Positions 14,994 to 15,289 of a DNA stretch of 15,289 nucleotides are shown piece by piece. This DNA comes from an uncultured Flavobacteriales bacterium (GTDB taxonomy: Bacteria > Bacteroidota > Bacteroidia > Palsa-965). How positions within the stretch are numbered: position 1 is the first letter of the stretch; every line of letters begins with the position of its first letter. The position numbers were made by a program, and so were the translations under genes. The stretch is taken from the NCBI GenBank assembly GCA_937974275.1, contig CALJIF010000066.1, positions 1 to 15,289 of the forward strand. The letters run 5' to 3'. Below the pieces are notes generated by a model that was not told the origin of the DNA, ran no database searches, and worked only from the letters and a program-made list of their open reading frames with translations.

Positions 14994-15001
14994 TAACTTT
15001 G
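14994..15001 (+). promoter_or_regulatory. Promoter-like -7 box close to the lipoprotein start
   Basis: TAACTTTG matches TAnnTTTG exactly and ends 6 bases before the ATG at 15008. As for bshB1 on the other strand, this placement predicts little or no 5' leader. Confidence 0.45.
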
Positions 15002-15007
15002 GAGTCA

Positions 15008-15289
15008 ATGAGAACTATAGCAGCATTGAGTTTTATCGGCATTCTTATACTAGGATCATGTCATCGTAGCGACGAAAATTCGCTTTCAAAAAAGGACACT
15101 GCGGTTCCGGCTGCAGCACCTATCACAGATCTTAGCGCCATTCGTCAAATTATTATTCGGAATCAGATTGATATTGGTAAACACATTAACGATGGTCGCG
15201 ATTCGTCCATGGTGGCCAAATATTATCACACGGATGCGAAATTGTTAGTCGCGGGAGAACCTTTTCTGTCAGGACATGCCGACTTGTTT
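15008..15289 (+). CDS. Lipoprotein with NTF2/SnoaL-like start, 3'-truncated by window edge
   Basis: The frame opens at ATG 15008 and stays open for 94 codons to the window end. The first 18 residues form a lipoprotein signal: a short MR start, hydrophobic AALSFIGILIL, and lipobox LGSC with cysteine C18. A low-complexity linker (SLSKKDTAVPAAAP) follows. The segment IRQIIIRNQIDIGKHINDG then DSSMVAKYYHTDAKLLVAGEPFLSGHADLF resembles the opening of DUF4440/SnoaL-like domains of the NTF2 superfamily, where 'A.YY..DA.......P...G' is common. The function is unknown, and the family call is tentative because most of the domain is missing. Confidence 0.75.
   Translation, partial: MRTIAALSFIGILILGSCHRSDENSLSKKDTAVPAAAPITDLSAIRQIIIRNQIDIGKHINDGRDSSMVAKYYHTDAKLLVAGEPFLSGHADLF

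Overview
The window reads as chromosomal DNA of a Bacteroidota bacterium, most likely Flavobacteriales and perhaps near Fluviicola/Crocinitomicaceae; the family placement is only an impression. Several things point there: a secreted protein with a type IX secretion (T9SS) C-terminal sorting domain, a bacillithiol enzyme, start codons without convincing Shine-Dalgarno sequences, and repeated matches to the Bacteroidota -7 promoter element TAnnTTTG just upstream of genes. Gene order and base composition look even throughout. No rRNA, tRNA, CRISPR array, insertion sequence or phage gene was recognised.

Region 1 (1-3499, + strand) holds the 3' four-fifths of gyrA, then a signal-peptide-bearing TPR protein closed by a clear intrinsic terminator. 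Region 2 (3500-6543, + strand) is a 208-bp non-coding stretch, a secreted PNGase F-like glycosidase with a T9SS sorting domain, and an RluE-type 23S rRNA pseudouridine synthase that overlaps it by 8 bases, ending in a bidirectional terminator. Region 3 (6564-9172, - strand) is glmM followed by a NifS/IscS-type cysteine desulfurase. A divergent promoter region (9173-9357) separates it from region 4 (9358-13341, + strand): a cytosolic TPR protein, then a tightly packed set of phosphosulfolactate synthase-like protein, single-domain rhodanese, DedA membrane protein and shikimate dehydrogenase (gaps of 12, 2 and 4 bases). Region 5 (13342-14228) is a TacA/TacT-type toxin-antitoxin pair preceded by a near-perfect 21-bp palindrome. 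Region 6 (14237-15289) is the bacillithiol deacetylase gene bshB1 on the - strand, divergent from a lipoprotein with an NTF2/SnoaL-like start that is cut by the window end.

Most genes are housekeeping: DNA topology, rRNA modification, Fe-S/sulfur transfer, amino-sugar and aromatic precursor supply, undecaprenyl-phosphate recycling and thiol redox. The parts that stand out are (a) the toxin-antitoxin pair with its probable operator, (b) the PNGase F-like T9SS cargo with a large insertion and an apparently missing third active-site acid, (c) a coenzyme M-pathway type sulfonate enzyme grouped with a rhodanese and a lipid-carrier transporter in a bacterium, and (d) a consistent set of TAnnTTTG boxes, two of which sit so close to the start codon that leaderless mRNAs are possible. 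Nothing seen amounts to a clearly new multi-gene system.
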